Positions 15,638 through 25,097 of a stretch of DNA of 64,000 nucleotides are shown piece after piece. The stretch covers positions 1 to 64,000 of the forward strand of contig CALJIF010000026.1 of the NCBI GenBank assembly GCA_937974275.1, in the 5' to 3' direction. This stretch comes from an uncultured Flavobacteriales bacterium (GTDB lineage Bacteria > Bacteroidota > Bacteroidia > Palsa-965). Both the position numbers and the translations under genes were made by a program. The first letter of the stretch is position 1. Every line of letters starts with the position of its first letter. The notes beneath the pieces were generated by a model. That model did not search any database and was not told the DNA's origin. It saw only the letters and a list, made by a program, of their open reading frames with translations.

Positions 15638-18079
15638 TTATTGTTGCACGATTAATTTAACCGCATGGACAGCTTGCGCTGAAACAATACGCACCGTGTA
15701 AAGTCCTGCACTCATATTTTCCAAAGTGATGTACTTCACATAACCGGGCTGCACGTTGTTCTCATTAATCTGCATAACTGCGCGACCCTGAATATCGATT
15801 ACCTGAATGAACACATCACCAATAGCGGCATCGAATGCAATAGCAAACATGCCGTTGTTTGGATTAGGGTACACACTTATCCCGGCTAATGCGAAAGACT
15901 CCTCGTATCCTACGCATGCATTAACGTTAATCACAACCGTAGTAATGTCTTCACAACCATTGTTATCGGTATAAGTATAACTTACTGTTTGCGCACCGAC
16001 ACCAACAGAAGGATCAAACGAATTTCCTGTAACACCCGGTCCTGACCAATTACCTCCAACAGGAGAGCCGGTTAAAGTGACGTTGGCATCATCTAAACAC
16101 ACGGCCGTAGACGAGGCTGTTCCTGATGCAACAGGAGGTGCATTTAGTGTTACATTAATAGTATCCGAACCGAAGCACCCATTAGCATCGGTTACAGTAA
16201 CAAAATAGGTTCCCGTAGCTGTTGCCAATAAAGTTTGTGCCGTTGAGTTATCATTCCAAACAAAGGACGAACCCGGATGTCCCGCGTCCAACAAAATTCC
16301 CCCGCCGCAAGTTGCAGTATCTCCACCCAAAGTAACAATCGGGCTTTGATTGATATTAACTACGATTGTATCTGTTCCGGTACATCCATTCGCGTCCGTA
16401 ACTTGAACAGAATAAATTCCGGAATTCAGGATAGTATCTGTTTGTGTCGTTGAACCGGAACTCCACAAATACGAAGCTCCCGGATTTTGTGCATCCAGCA
16501 CGACACTGTTGTCGCAAATTGAAATATCTGCACCTAATGCAACTACAGGTAATGAATTCACCGCTATAAATGTGTTGGCCGTTGAACTGCAACCATTAGC
16601 ATCGGTAACCGTCAACGTATATGTGGTTGTCACAAAAATCACATCGTTTAAATCAACGTTCGTGCTATTACCCGGCATCCACATATATGAATACCCCGGA
16701 GTACCGCCCGATGTTGTACTGTTTACTATTACGGAATCACCTTGACACGCCGAAGTCGTGCCGCCAAGAACTATCCCTATAGGCGGAGGTTCCGTTAACA
16801 CGACAGTCGAAGTAGTTACACAACCTGCTGCATCGGTAATGGTAACCGAATATGTTCCGGCAACTAAGCCTGACTCTGACGCTGCACTACCACCGGAAGA
16901 CCATGCGTACGAATATCCGGGAGTTCCTCCCGTTACGTTAGCACTTACACTTCCCGTATCTCCGTTACATAATATTCCAGTTGTTCCGACAGTAGCCTGC
17001 AGTGCGGGGGGCTCCGTTATGACCACACTAAACAATGTGTCTCTGCAACCATTTGCGTCTTCAACATATACATTGTACAATCCGCTGGTCATATTAACCG
17101 GATCTTCGCTGATGTCACCATTACTCCAAATCTGTGTATAGCCAGGAGTACCACCGGAAATTGTAAGGTTGATAGAGCCATCTGCGAAACCATTACAGGA
17201 TACATTTGTTGGCACAGCGCTAAGAGCTATGTCCGCGGGTTCCGTAATTGTAACTGATGCAGCTCCCGTACAACCAGTTCCATCGGTTACAGTACACGTA
17301 TACGTTCCTGCCGACAACCCCGTTGCCGTTGCTGAAGTACCTCCGCTCGGAGCCCAGCTGTAGGTATAAATTCCATTACCTCCTGTTGCGGATACCGTTG
17401 CTGAACCGTCGTTAGCACCAAAACAAGAAACAGAATTTGATGTTGATGTAGCAGTAACGGGTGCTGTTCCAATAATTATTTCATCGTAATCTGCACTTGA
17501 TGCAACCAAACTATGCATCAACACGCGGTCTACATTTGTGGATGTCGTGGAGCGGAACGGCCATGCAGTAAGCACCAATGTATTATTGATGTATATGTCC
17601 ATGGTTCTATTCGTCCAGTTGAGATAACACTCCACATGATACCAAGTGTTTGCAGTAATCGGATAATTGTATCCGGTATTCGCGAAAAATCGGAGTTGTG
17701 ATGTGCCGTTGAAATACGCGAAGAGAATTCCGTTATTAGTCGCTACGTTTCCGTCACCTATGACGAAATAACCATTAGCCCCGGTTGTAGTGTTCGTTCT
17801 GCAACGCCAAGAAATATAATTCGGGGTAGAAACCGGAAACAAAGCTCGTGGTCCTTCATAAAAGGAGTTGGATGACAAGGACGTCATGTTCAGGTTGTAC
17901 GTACCAACTGCAGGACTTGTCGATGGCACAGACATCGTATACGCACCGGTACCCATAACCCAGGGAGTTGTAAAAACTCCGGATTCAAAACCATCGTAGA
18001 ATCCTGTACATTGTGCTGATAGTCTATTAGAGACCAACGCTGACATCATCAATAAAATCAAATAGTAGCTCTTTTTCAT
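15638..18079 (-). CDS. SprB-repeat T9SS-secreted surface protein (813 aa)
   Basis: Signal peptide (1-23, ending RLSAQ). Residues about 25-205 form a LamG/concanavalin-like domain (NTWYHVECYLNWTNRTMDIY). Then SprB-type repeats, each starting VSCFGANDGSATVSATGG-like and ending GTYTCTVTDGTGC / TITEP (about 215-430), PKD-like repeats with YLWSSGSTTQTD, and a WSGPGVTGNSFDP module. The C-terminus is a type IX sorting domain (ISVYPNPNNGMFAIAF ... VKLIVQQ). SprB repeats occur in gliding adhesins; here the number is small. Expected to be exported and attached at the cell surface. The C-terminal third parallels the 6943-9432 protein. Confidence 0.87.
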   Translation of the reverse strand: MKKSYYLILLMMSALVSNRLSAQCTGFYDGFESGVFTTPWVMGTGAYTMSVPSTSPAVGTYNLNMTSLSSNSFYEGPRALFPVSTPNYISWRCRTNTTTGANGYFVIGDGNVATNNGILFAYFNGTSQLRFFANTGYNYPITANTWYHVECYLNWTNRTMDIYINNTLVLTAWPFRSTTSTNVDRVLMHSLVASSADYDEIIIGTAPVTATSTSNSVSCFGANDGSATVSATGGNGIYTYSWAPSGGTSATATGLSAGTYTCTVTDGTGCTGAASVTITEPADIALSAVPTNVSCNGFADGSINLTISGGTPGYTQIWSNGDISEDPVNMTSGLYNVYVEDANGCRDTLFSVVITEPPALQATVGTTGILCNGDTGSVSANVTGGTPGYSYAWSSGGSAASESGLVAGTYSVTITDAAGCVTTSTVVLTEPPPIGIVLGGTTSACQGDSVIVNSTTSGGTPGYSYMWMPGNSTNVDLNDVIFVTTTYTLTVTDANGCSSTANTFIAVNSLPVVALGADISICDNSVVLDAQNPGASYLWSSGSTTQTDTILNSGIYSVQVTDANGCTGTDTIVVNINQSPIVTLGGDTATCGGGILLDAGHPGSSFVWNDNSTAQTLLATATGTYFVTVTDANGCFGSDTINVTLNAPPVASGTASSTAVCLDDANVTLTGSPVGGNWSGPGVTGNSFDPSVGVGAQTVSYTYTDNNGCEDITTVVINVNACVGYEESFALAGISVYPNPNNGMFAIAFDAAIGDVFIQVIDIQGRAVMQINENNVQPGYVKYITLENMSAGLYTVRIVSAQAVHAVKLIVQQ

Positions 18080-18176
18080 CGGGCTTTTTTAAATTGGGAA
18101 TTCTGAATAATCAGAAAGATATAAAATTTAAACGTTTCGTTACGACACAACACGCCACCACCGCGTGCGATTAGTA

Positions 18177-18207
18177 TTCGAATAGTCTTTTTATGTTCTT
18201 ACTTTTG
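18177..18207 (+). promoter_or_regulatory. Promoter of the RidA-like gene
   Basis: TTCG (18177-18180), exactly 19 nt, then TACTTTTG (18200-18207), a perfect TAnnTTTG box. Predicted transcription start near 18214, giving a 5' UTR of about 14 nt before ATG 18228. Confidence 0.62.
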
Positions 18208-18227
18208 ACCTTGTTAATTCTACAGCC

Positions 18228-18644
18228 ATGTCCACATCCATTGATTCTTCCAAAGCTCCTGAACCGGTTGGTTTATATCCTCATGCGAAACGCGTAGGTA
18301 ATTTGTTGTTTCTGTCCGGCGTTGGTCCGCGCGAACGTGGAACAAAAAAAATACCCGGCGTTGAATTGGATGAAAAAGGAAGTATTATTTCTTACGACAT
18401 TGAAACGCAATGCAGAAGCGTGTTTCAAAATGTACGTTACATTCTGGAAGATGCCGGAAGCAGTTGGGATAATATTGTGGATGTTACCGTTTTTCTGACC
18501 AACATGAAAGACGATTTCCCGACATACAACAAATTGTGGGCAGAATATTTCGGCAAAAATCCACCGTGCAGAACTACATTAGAAATCAACTGTCTGCCAA
18601 CGCCCATTGCCATTGAATTGAAAGTTATTGCAACAATAGATTAA
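18228..18644 (+). CDS. RidA-family protein, 2-aminomuconate deaminase-like (138 aa)
   Basis: RidA (YjgF) fold: the motifs LLFLSGVGPRERG, QCRSVFQNVRYILEDAGSSW, DVTVFLTNMKDDFPTYNKLW and CRTTLEINCLPTPIAIEL are present, including the Arg (CRTT) that binds the substrate carboxylate. RidA proteins hydrolyse reactive enamine/imine intermediates. This variant, with PRERGTKKIPG, resembles those named 2-aminomuconate deaminase in kynurenine clusters, but no kynurenine genes are in the window, so the substrate is open. The membrane transferase gene follows 5 nt later. Confidence 0.82.
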   Translation: MSTSIDSSKAPEPVGLYPHAKRVGNLLFLSGVGPRERGTKKIPGVELDEKGSIISYDIETQCRSVFQNVRYILEDAGSSWDNIVDVTVFLTNMKDDFPTYNKLWAEYFGKNPPCRTTLEINCLPTPIAIELKVIATID

Positions 18645-18649
18645 GAGCC

Positions 18650-20044
18650 GTGCGTAACCCGTTGCTACTGTTAACGCTTGTCATTGGATGTGCTCTTATT
18701 GTTCCTGCGCTTTTCATGGATGGCATGTTTATGGATGGCGTACTGTACGCGTGCGTCAGTAAAAATTACGCACTTGGTCTAGGTACATTTTGGGAGCCCT
18801 ATTTCAGCGCTACCAGTGCCGGGGCTTTTCACGAGCAGCCCCCTCTTTTGTTTTTCCTTCAGGGCTTGTTTTTCAAAGTTCTGGGCTACGAATTTTATAC
18901 GGAACGCGTCTACTCTCTTTGCACAGCTGTAGTCGGCATCTATCTTTTACATAAGTTTTGGAGGCTCGTATACCCAAACCATTCGATAGGTTTTCTTCCA
19001 CTGTTCATCTACCTAACTATCCCTGTGACCTTTTGGGCTCACATTAACGGTGTGGCAGAATGTACCATGGTTCTGTTTGTGCTGGCCGCTGCCCATGTTC
19101 AATTAAAGGCTTTACAACAGTCGTCGCTGAATGCTGGATTGCTCTTGCTTTCCGGAGCTTTCCTGGCATTAGCCGGGTTAACAAAAGGCGTGCAAGGTTT
19201 ATTCTTATTGGCCGGTCCTGCATTGTATTGGTTCACACATCGTTCAATTTCCATTAAGCGCGCAACGTGGAGTTCGCTTATCGTGCTTTGTATTCCTTTG
19301 CTGTCAGTGGTTTTCTTTTACTTGTACGAACCGGCACATTCGAGCTTTGAGGCTTATTTTAAGTCGCGTTTCACAAAAACCTTTGCAGGCGTTACAGCAA
19401 CAAGCGGCTCTCACTTTGCGCACCTGAAAGAACTATGGCTATATGTTATTCCCGCAGTAATTATGTCAGCAATTGCGGTGATGGTCTGCGGCTTTCAAAC
19501 GATCTCCGCTCATTTTCGGCAACATCGCAAAATGGCGCTCTTCATGCTGCTGGTTGGGCTTTCCGGGATCTTACCGCTTATGGTAACGCGTGAACAGCGT
19601 GGATTTTATCAACTAACAGCGTTGCCGTTCATCGCTTTATTTTTTGCAATCATAATTGCTCCATTAGCTGAGAAACTGCAACAAAAAACATTACGTTCGC
19701 ACAAACTTCAAATAGGGATTAGAAGCTTTGCATTATTGGTGCTTGTTGGGTCGCTTGTGGTTACTGTTTGGAAATGGGGGCAGCCTAAACGTGATGCCGA
19801 CAAACTTCATGATCTGGCCATAGTGAGCGCCACAATTCAAGAGGAACGAATCCTTATCCTGGATGACACTGCAATTTTCGATTGGCCTTTAATCTGCTAC
19901 ATGCAGCGTATTCACGGTATTGCAGTGAATTATAACCAACAAGAGACCGGGCGGTATTTCATGTCTCAATCTGAAATTCAAAATCCCGAATGGAATCTTG
20001 TTCCACTTCCCCTGCAGACTTACAGGCTTTATATCAGGCGTTAA
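18650..20044 (+). CDS. GT39/ArnT-like membrane glycosyltransferase (464 aa)
   Basis: Polytopic membrane protein with about ten helices. The N-terminal luminal loop has the Asp of this class (MDGMFMDGVLYACVSKNYALG) and the HEQPPLLFFLQGLFF motif, typical of dolichyl/undecaprenyl-phosphate-sugar-dependent transferases (GT39/GT83, ArnT-like). It probably transfers a sugar from a lipid carrier to a periplasmic acceptor. The start is GTG at 18650, 5 nt after the RidA stop. Acceptor unknown. Confidence 0.75.
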   Translation: MRNPLLLLTLVIGCALIVPALFMDGMFMDGVLYACVSKNYALGLGTFWEPYFSATSAGAFHEQPPLLFFLQGLFFKVLGYEFYTERVYSLCTAVVGIYLLHKFWRLVYPNHSIGFLPLFIYLTIPVTFWAHINGVAECTMVLFVLAAAHVQLKALQQSSLNAGLLLLSGAFLALAGLTKGVQGLFLLAGPALYWFTHRSISIKRATWSSLIVLCIPLLSVVFFYLYEPAHSSFEAYFKSRFTKTFAGVTATSGSHFAHLKELWLYVIPAVIMSAIAVMVCGFQTISAHFRQHRKMALFMLLVGLSGILPLMVTREQRGFYQLTALPFIALFFAIIIAPLAEKLQQKTLRSHKLQIGIRSFALLVLVGSLVVTVWKWGQPKRDADKLHDLAIVSATIQEERILILDDTAIFDWPLICYMQRIHGIAVNYNQQETGRYFMSQSEIQNPEWNLVPLPLQTYRLYIRR

Positions 20045-20071
20045 CGCGGATTTGCGTAATTTCGCGCCCGA

Positions 20072-23000
20072 ATGAAAACGTATCCGGAATTTGAACAGCT
20101 AAATCTCCCGCGCATTGCTGATGAAGTGCTGCGTTACTGGGACGAGCACCGCACATTCGAGAAGAGTGTTACTTCCCGCGAAGGCGCGGCTCCATTTGTG
20201 TTTTACGAAGGACCTCCTTCTGCTAATGGCATGCCCGGCATTCACCACGTGATGGCGCGCACCATGAAAGACATTTTCTGCCGTTACCAAACGTTGCAAG
20301 GAAAACAAGTAAAGCGCAAAGCAGGCTGGGATACACACGGATTGCCGATTGAGCTGAGTGTTGAAAAGACATTGGGCATTACCAAAGAAGATATCGGTAA
20401 AAAAATTACCATCGACGAATACAATAAAGCGTGTCGTAACGAAGTGATGAAATATACCGACAAATGGGAAGAACTTACCCGTTTGATGGGCTATTGGGTG
20501 GATATGAAAGATCCATACATCACCTACGAAAACACGTATATCGAAAGTGTGTGGTGGCTGTTGCAGCAACTGTACAACAAGAATTTATTGTATCGAGGAT
20601 ACACCATTCAACCCTATTCTCCTGCAGCGGGAACAGGACTTTCATCACACGAATTGAATCAGCCGGGATGTTATCGCCCCGTGAAGGACAAGTCGGCGGT
20701 GGCAATGTTTAAGTTAACCGCAGAAGCTACTGCTTCGTTGCAATCGAAAATTGGTGCGACACTAAACAATGCATCTATCTTAGCATGGACGACAACCCCA
20801 TGGACATTGCCTTCCAACACAGCATTGGCTGTTGGTGCAAATGTGGAATACGCGGTAGTTGATACGTTCAACCCGTTTACGTTTGAGCGTTGCGTCGTTG
20901 TACTGGCGGTTGATTTAGTCGGCAAATATTTCCCGGAGAAAAATGCCGGATTGTCATTTGAAGAATTCAAAGCGGGAGACAAGGCTATTCCATTTAAGGC
21001 CATCGCTAAAATCAAAGGTTCAGAATTAGTCGGCTTACGTTACGAGCAGTTGTTGCCTTACGCACAACCGCATGAAAACGCAGAGCAAGCATTTCGCGTA
21101 ATTGCCGGCGACTTTGTAACGACCGAAGATGGTACCGGAATAGTGCACATTGCCCCAACCTTTGGGGCGGATGACATGCGCGCAGCTAAAGCAGCGGGTG
21201 TTCCGCCGATGTTGGTGTTGGACGAAAACGGTAAAGCTGTTCCGCTAGTAGATTTGCAAGGGCGTTTCCGTCCCGAAGTGAAAGATGAAAAATTCGGGCT
21301 GGCCGGAGAATATGTGAAAGAAGCCTATCTGTCGGATGCACAGAAAGCGGAAGAAGTTGCGAAGCAGAAGGAATACATGAAGTTTGTGATTTCTGACACC
21401 TCGAAATTACAATACCTCAGCGTTGACGATCGCATCATTTTAAAACTGCAGGTAGAAGGTAAATTGTTCAAGAAAGAATCTTACGAACACAATTACCCGC
21501 ATTGCTGGCGCACCGACAAGCCTGTTTTGTACTATCCGCTGGACAGTTGGTTTATCAAGGCTTCCGCGCTGAAAGAACGCATGGCCGAGTTGAATAAAAC
21601 AATCAACTGGAAGCCGGAAAGTACCGGAACCGGACGTTTTGGGGAGTGGCTGAATAATTTGCAAGACTGGAATTTATCACGCTCCCGTTATTGGGGAATT
21701 CCTTTGCCGATATGGATTAGCGAAGATGGCAGCGAACAAATTTGTGTGGGTAGTGCGGAAGAATTAAAAGCAGAAATCGACCGCGCCGTGCAAGCAGGTT
21801 TTATGACGGCGAATCCGCTGCAAGCCTTTGTTCCCGGGAACTTCAGCAAGGAAAACTATTCCTGCTTCGATTTACACCGTCCGTACGCGGATGAAATTGT
21901 ATTGGAACGTAACGGAAAAAAACTGTTCCGTTCTCCGGATCTCATCGACGTTTGGTTTGATTCAGGGGCAATGCCGTATGCGCAATTGCATTATCCATTC
22001 GAGAACAAAGCATTAGTAGACGAGCGCAAATACTTCCCTGCTGATTTTATTGCAGAAGGCGTTGATCAAACTCGTGGATGGTTCTATACATTGCACGCTA
22101 TCGGCGTCATGTTGTTCGACAGTGTGGCGTATAAAAATGTAATCTCCAACGGATTGGTGTTGGATAAAAACGGCAACAAAATGTCCAAACGATTGGGCAA
22201 TGCTGTAGATCCGTTCATAACACTTCCGCAATACGGTCCTGATGCCGTTCGCTGGTACATGGTTACCAATGCATCGCCATGGGACAATTTGAAATTTGAC
22301 CAGGACGGCATTACAGAAGTTCAACGCAAGTTTTTCGGTACGCTTTATAACACGTATTCATTCTTTGCGTTGTACGCCAATATCGACGGATTTGACGCAA
22401 AAACTTCCACGCCTATTCCGGTGGAACAACGCCCTGAATTGGATCGCTGGATCATCTCGAAATTAAACAGCTTAACCAATCTGGTGCAGGAAAAACTGAA
22501 CGATTACGATCCAACACCTGCAGCACGCGCTATCGACAGTTTCGTGGATGAGCATTTGTCGAATTGGTACGTACGTCTTTCACGTCGCCGTTTTTGGTCG
22601 GTTCGCGGTACAACAGAAACCGGCGAATCCTTAAAAGACAAACAAGCCGCTTACCAAACTTTACACGAGTGTTTAACGCGTGTAGCGCAATTGATGAGCC
22701 CGTTCGCGCCATTCTTCAGTGATTGGTTGTATCGCAATGTTCAGCCGGGAAGCGATTCCGTTCATTTATCGTATCTGAGTGGCGGTGAGAATCATTTGAT
22801 TGACACGGATTTGGAAGAGCGCATGGAATTGGCACAACGCATCAGTTCATTGACATTATCATTGCGTAAAAAGGTGAACATTCGTGTCCGTCAACCGTTG
22901 CAACGCATCATGTTGCCGGTTTTGGACCAAGAATTTAAGCGCCGTGTGGAAGATGTTGCTCACCTCATATTAGCGGAAACCAACATCAAACAGATTGAAT

Positions 23001-23557
23001 ACGTAACCGAATCCGGCATTTTTGTAAAGAAAGTAAAACCCGATTTTAAGGCTTTAGGCAAAAAGCTCGGTAAGCACATGAAGTCGGCGGCGGCGGCATT
23101 TGCGGCATTTACGCAAGAGCAAATTGCTTCTTTGGAAACCGCGGGATATGTGGATTTGACGCCGGATGGAGACACGATCCGCGTAGAACGCAGCGAAGTT
23201 GAAATATTGGTAGATGACCTTCCCGGCTGGCTAGTAGCAGTAGAAGGACGACTGACCGTTGCCCTGGATGTCACGATTACCGAGCAGTTGAAGGAAGAGG
23301 GGATAGCGCGCGAACTGATCAATCGTATCCAGAACTTACGAAAAGACAAAGATTTTGAGGTGACTGATCGTATTGACGTAAAGATTCTTACGCATGATTT
23401 GCTAATTGCTGCAGTGAGAAATAATTTCGACTATATTTGCTCGGAAACCTTAGCAACATCGCTTGATCTGGTTTCAGCAATGGAGAACGCAAGCGCCGAA
23501 ACTATTGCTGTTGATGAGGAAATTCAAACTTTAGTACACATAACCAAACACAACTAA
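20072..23557 (+). CDS. ileS: Isoleucyl-tRNA synthetase (1161 aa)
   Basis: Class I aminoacyl-tRNA synthetase charging tRNA-Ile. GPPSANGMPGIHHVMAR holds the HIGH-type motif (GIHH) and KNGNKMSKRLGN the KMSKS motif. The CP1 editing domain lies between (TTPWTLPSNTALAVG; TFGADDMRAAK). The tail DYICSETLATSLDL is characteristic of the long eukaryote-like IleS2 class, which is often mupirocin-tolerant. Length fits. A weak -7 box TAATTTCG lies at 20057-20064, 7 nt before the ATG. The next gene starts 13 nt after its stop. Confidence 0.96.
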   Translation: MKTYPEFEQLNLPRIADEVLRYWDEHRTFEKSVTSREGAAPFVFYEGPPSANGMPGIHHVMARTMKDIFCRYQTLQGKQVKRKAGWDTHGLPIELSVEKTLGITKEDIGKKITIDEYNKACRNEVMKYTDKWEELTRLMGYWVDMKDPYITYENTYIESVWWLLQQLYNKNLLYRGYTIQPYSPAAGTGLSSHELNQPGCYRPVKDKSAVAMFKLTAEATASLQSKIGATLNNASILAWTTTPWTLPSNTALAVGANVEYAVVDTFNPFTFERCVVVLAVDLVGKYFPEKNAGLSFEEFKAGDKAIPFKAIAKIKGSELVGLRYEQLLPYAQPHENAEQAFRVIAGDFVTTEDGTGIVHIAPTFGADDMRAAKAAGVPPMLVLDENGKAVPLVDLQGRFRPEVKDEKFGLAGEYVKEAYLSDAQKAEEVAKQKEYMKFVISDTSKLQYLSVDDRIILKLQVEGKLFKKESYEHNYPHCWRTDKPVLYYPLDSWFIKASALKERMAELNKTINWKPESTGTGRFGEWLNNLQDWNLSRSRYWGIPLPIWISEDGSEQICVGSAEELKAEIDRAVQAGFMTANPLQAFVPGNFSKENYSCFDLHRPYADEIVLERNGKKLFRSPDLIDVWFDSGAMPYAQLHYPFENKALVDERKYFPADFIAEGVDQTRGWFYTLHAIGVMLFDSVAYKNVISNGLVLDKNGNKMSKRLGNAVDPFITLPQYGPDAVRWYMVTNASPWDNLKFDQDGITEVQRKFFGTLYNTYSFFALYANIDGFDAKTSTPIPVEQRPELDRWIISKLNSLTNLVQEKLNDYDPTPAARAIDSFVDEHLSNWYVRLSRRRFWSVRGTTETGESLKDKQAAYQTLHECLTRVAQLMSPFAPFFSDWLYRNVQPGSDSVHLSYLSGGENHLIDTDLEERMELAQRISSLTLSLRKKVNIRVRQPLQRIMLPVLDQEFKRRVEDVAHLILAETNIKQIEYVTESGIFVKKVKPDFKALGKKLGKHMKSAAAAFAAFTQEQIASLETAGYVDLTPDGDTIRVERSEVEILVDDLPGWLVAVEGRLTVALDVTITEQLKEEGIARELINRIQNLRKDKDFEVTDRIDVKILTHDLLIAAVRNNFDYICSETLATSLDLVSAMENASAETIAVDEEIQTLVHITKHN

Positions 23558-23570
23558 ACCTCCGTAACCC

Positions 23571-24194
23571 ATGGCAAAAAAAGCTAAAAAAGGCAACACC
23601 GCTAAGAAAGCGAAGCCTGCAAAGAAAGCAGCCGTGAAGAAGACAGCGAAGAAGGCGGCTCCTAAAAAGGCGGCAAAGTCTGCTAAGAAAGCAACAGCGA
23701 AAAAAGCGGCTCCTAAAAAAGTTGCGAAGCCTGCAAAAAAGGCGGCTCCAAAGAAAGCAACTAAAAAAGCGGCGAAGCCGGTAAAAAAGGCTACAGCAAA
23801 AAAGGCAGCTCCTAAAAAAGTTGCGAAGCCTGCAAAGAAAGCAACAGCTAAAAAAGCAGCTCCTAAAAAAGTTGCAAAACCTGTAGCAAAGAAAGCGGCT
23901 CCTAAAAAAGTTGCGAAGCCGGTAAAGAAAGCGGCTCCGGCTCCTAAGCCTGTAGTTAAAAAAGCAGCTCCCGCTCCAAAAGCTAAACCTGTAGCAGCTC
24001 CAAAAGCTAAACCCGTAGTAACACCAAAACCTGCAGCACCAAAACCGGTGGTGGAGGAAATCATCAAGCCGGCTCCGATTGTTGAGTCCGACGACTTGAT
24101 CACGGATGACGTTGATTTGAACGACGACATGCCCGATGTAAGTGATGATGGTGGTTCTGACGAGGATGCGCGCGGAGCTTTCGATCATTTTTAA
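23571..24194 (+). CDS. Histone H1-like Lys/Ala/Pro-rich protein with acidic tail (207 aa)
   Basis: Residues 1 to about 165 are tandem AKKAAPKK / KKVAKPAKK repeats, like bacterial H1-type (Hc1/AlgP) nucleoid proteins; the last ~40 residues are acidic (ESDDLITDDVDLNDDMPDVS). There is no folded domain. The basic part should bind DNA or RNA non-specifically; the acidic tail could limit this. It sits between ileS and a DksA-like gene whose own N-terminus has the same composition, so the two genes probably share history. Repeats create long antisense ORFs that are not real genes. Confidence 0.8.
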   Translation: MAKKAKKGNTAKKAKPAKKAAVKKTAKKAAPKKAAKSAKKATAKKAAPKKVAKPAKKAAPKKATKKAAKPVKKATAKKAAPKKVAKPAKKATAKKAAPKKVAKPVAKKAAPKKVAKPVKKAAPAPKPVVKKAAPAPKAKPVAAPKAKPVVTPKPAAPKPVVEEIIKPAPIVESDDLITDDVDLNDDMPDVSDDGGSDEDARGAFDHF

Positions 24195-24224
24195 TATCAG
24201 ACTCTTTTATTTACAACACACACA

Positions 24225-24998
24225 ATGGCTAAGAAGAAGGTAACTAAGAAGGCTGCTCCTAAAAAAGCAGTAAAAGCTTCTAAGCCGGCAAAAAAAGCAG
24301 TGAAAAAGGCGGCTCCCGCTAAAAAAACGGGAGCTGCTAAAGCTGCAAAGAAGCCGGCCGCGAAGAATGTGAAAGCGAAACCTGCTGCTAAAAAAGCAAG
24401 TGCGTCGAAAACGCCTGTTAAAAAAGCAGCTCCTAAAGCAACGAAAGCCGTTGCCAAAAAACCGGTAGCTAAAGCTGCAAAACCTGCTGCCAAGGCTGTA
24501 AAGCCCGCAGCAAAGCCTGTTGCGGCAGCACCCAAGAAGGTAGTAACTCCACAGCCTAAAGCTCAACCTGCGCCTGCAGCAAAATCTGTTGCACCTGCAC
24601 CTAAAAAAGGCGGCAAAGTCGATGATCGCACGCGCTATACCGACAAAGAGCTGGTAGAGTTTAAAGACTTAATCACGAAGAAACTGGAAGAAGCAACTCG
24701 CGATTACGAGTTGCTGAAAGCCACTTTATCACACAAAGATGATCACGGAACCGACGATACTTCTCCAACATTCAAGTTGTTAGAAGATGGCTCTGATGTT
24801 CTTTCCAAAGAAGAAACGGCTCATCTGGCTGCGCGTCAGGAAAAGTATATCCAGAATTTACGTAACGCCCTGATCCGAATTCAGAATAAGACGTACGGCG
24901 TTTGTCGCGTTACCGGAAAATTGATCCCTAAGGAGCGTTTGCGCAGCGTGCCTCATGCTACACTGAGCATCGATGCAAAACTGCAACAGAATCGATAG
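24225..24998 (+). CDS. DksA/TraR-family protein with H1-like N-terminal extension (257 aa)
   Basis: Residues 1 to about 130 are Lys/Ala/Pro repeats as in the neighbouring gene. From about 135 a DksA/TraR domain follows: RYTDKELVEFKDLITKKLEE starts the coiled coil, and TYGVCRVTGKLIPKERLRSV is the zinc-finger region. Only one cysteine remains there, so the C4 zinc site is lost and the fold must be metal-free. DksA-like proteins act on RNA polymerase through the secondary channel. The fusion could tie such activity to DNA. lspA follows after a terminator. Confidence 0.82.
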   Translation: MAKKKVTKKAAPKKAVKASKPAKKAVKKAAPAKKTGAAKAAKKPAAKNVKAKPAAKKASASKTPVKKAAPKATKAVAKKPVAKAAKPAAKAVKPAAKPVAAAPKKVVTPQPKAQPAPAAKSVAPAPKKGGKVDDRTRYTDKELVEFKDLITKKLEEATRDYELLKATLSHKDDHGTDDTSPTFKLLEDGSDVLSKEETAHLAARQEKYIQNLRNALIRIQNKTYGVCRVTGKLIPKERLRSVPHATLSIDAKLQQNR

Positions 24999-25017
24999 TT
25001 TTAAATTCAAATACTGT

Positions 25018-25050
25018 AAAGCCGCTCCAATAATGGGCGGCTTTCTTTTT
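25018..25050 (+). terminator. Terminator after the DksA-like gene
   Basis: Stem AAAGCCGC (25018-25025) with GCGGCTTT (25037-25044), 11-nt loop, then CTTTTT. It closes the ileS/H1-like/DksA run before lspA. Confidence 0.85.
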
Positions 25051-25085
25051 CTCATATTTTCACACGTCCCTTTGCTGCACAACCC

Positions 25086-25093
25086 TATCTTTG
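25086..25093 (+). promoter_or_regulatory. -7 element of the lspA promoter
   Basis: TATCTTTG matches TAnnTTTG perfectly and stands 4 nt before the GTG start of lspA, predicting a nearly leaderless mRNA. No convincing -33 element is seen at 19-20 nt upstream. Confidence 0.4.
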
Positions 25094-25097
25094 CGCC

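Noticed and set aside
23502..24188. Long minus-strand ORFs opposite the H1-like gene (also 23531-24130, 24197-24566)
   Set aside because: They are mirror frames of Lys/Ala repeats (poly Phe/Ala or Phe/Arg/Ser), with no start context or domain; the sense frame is clearly coding.
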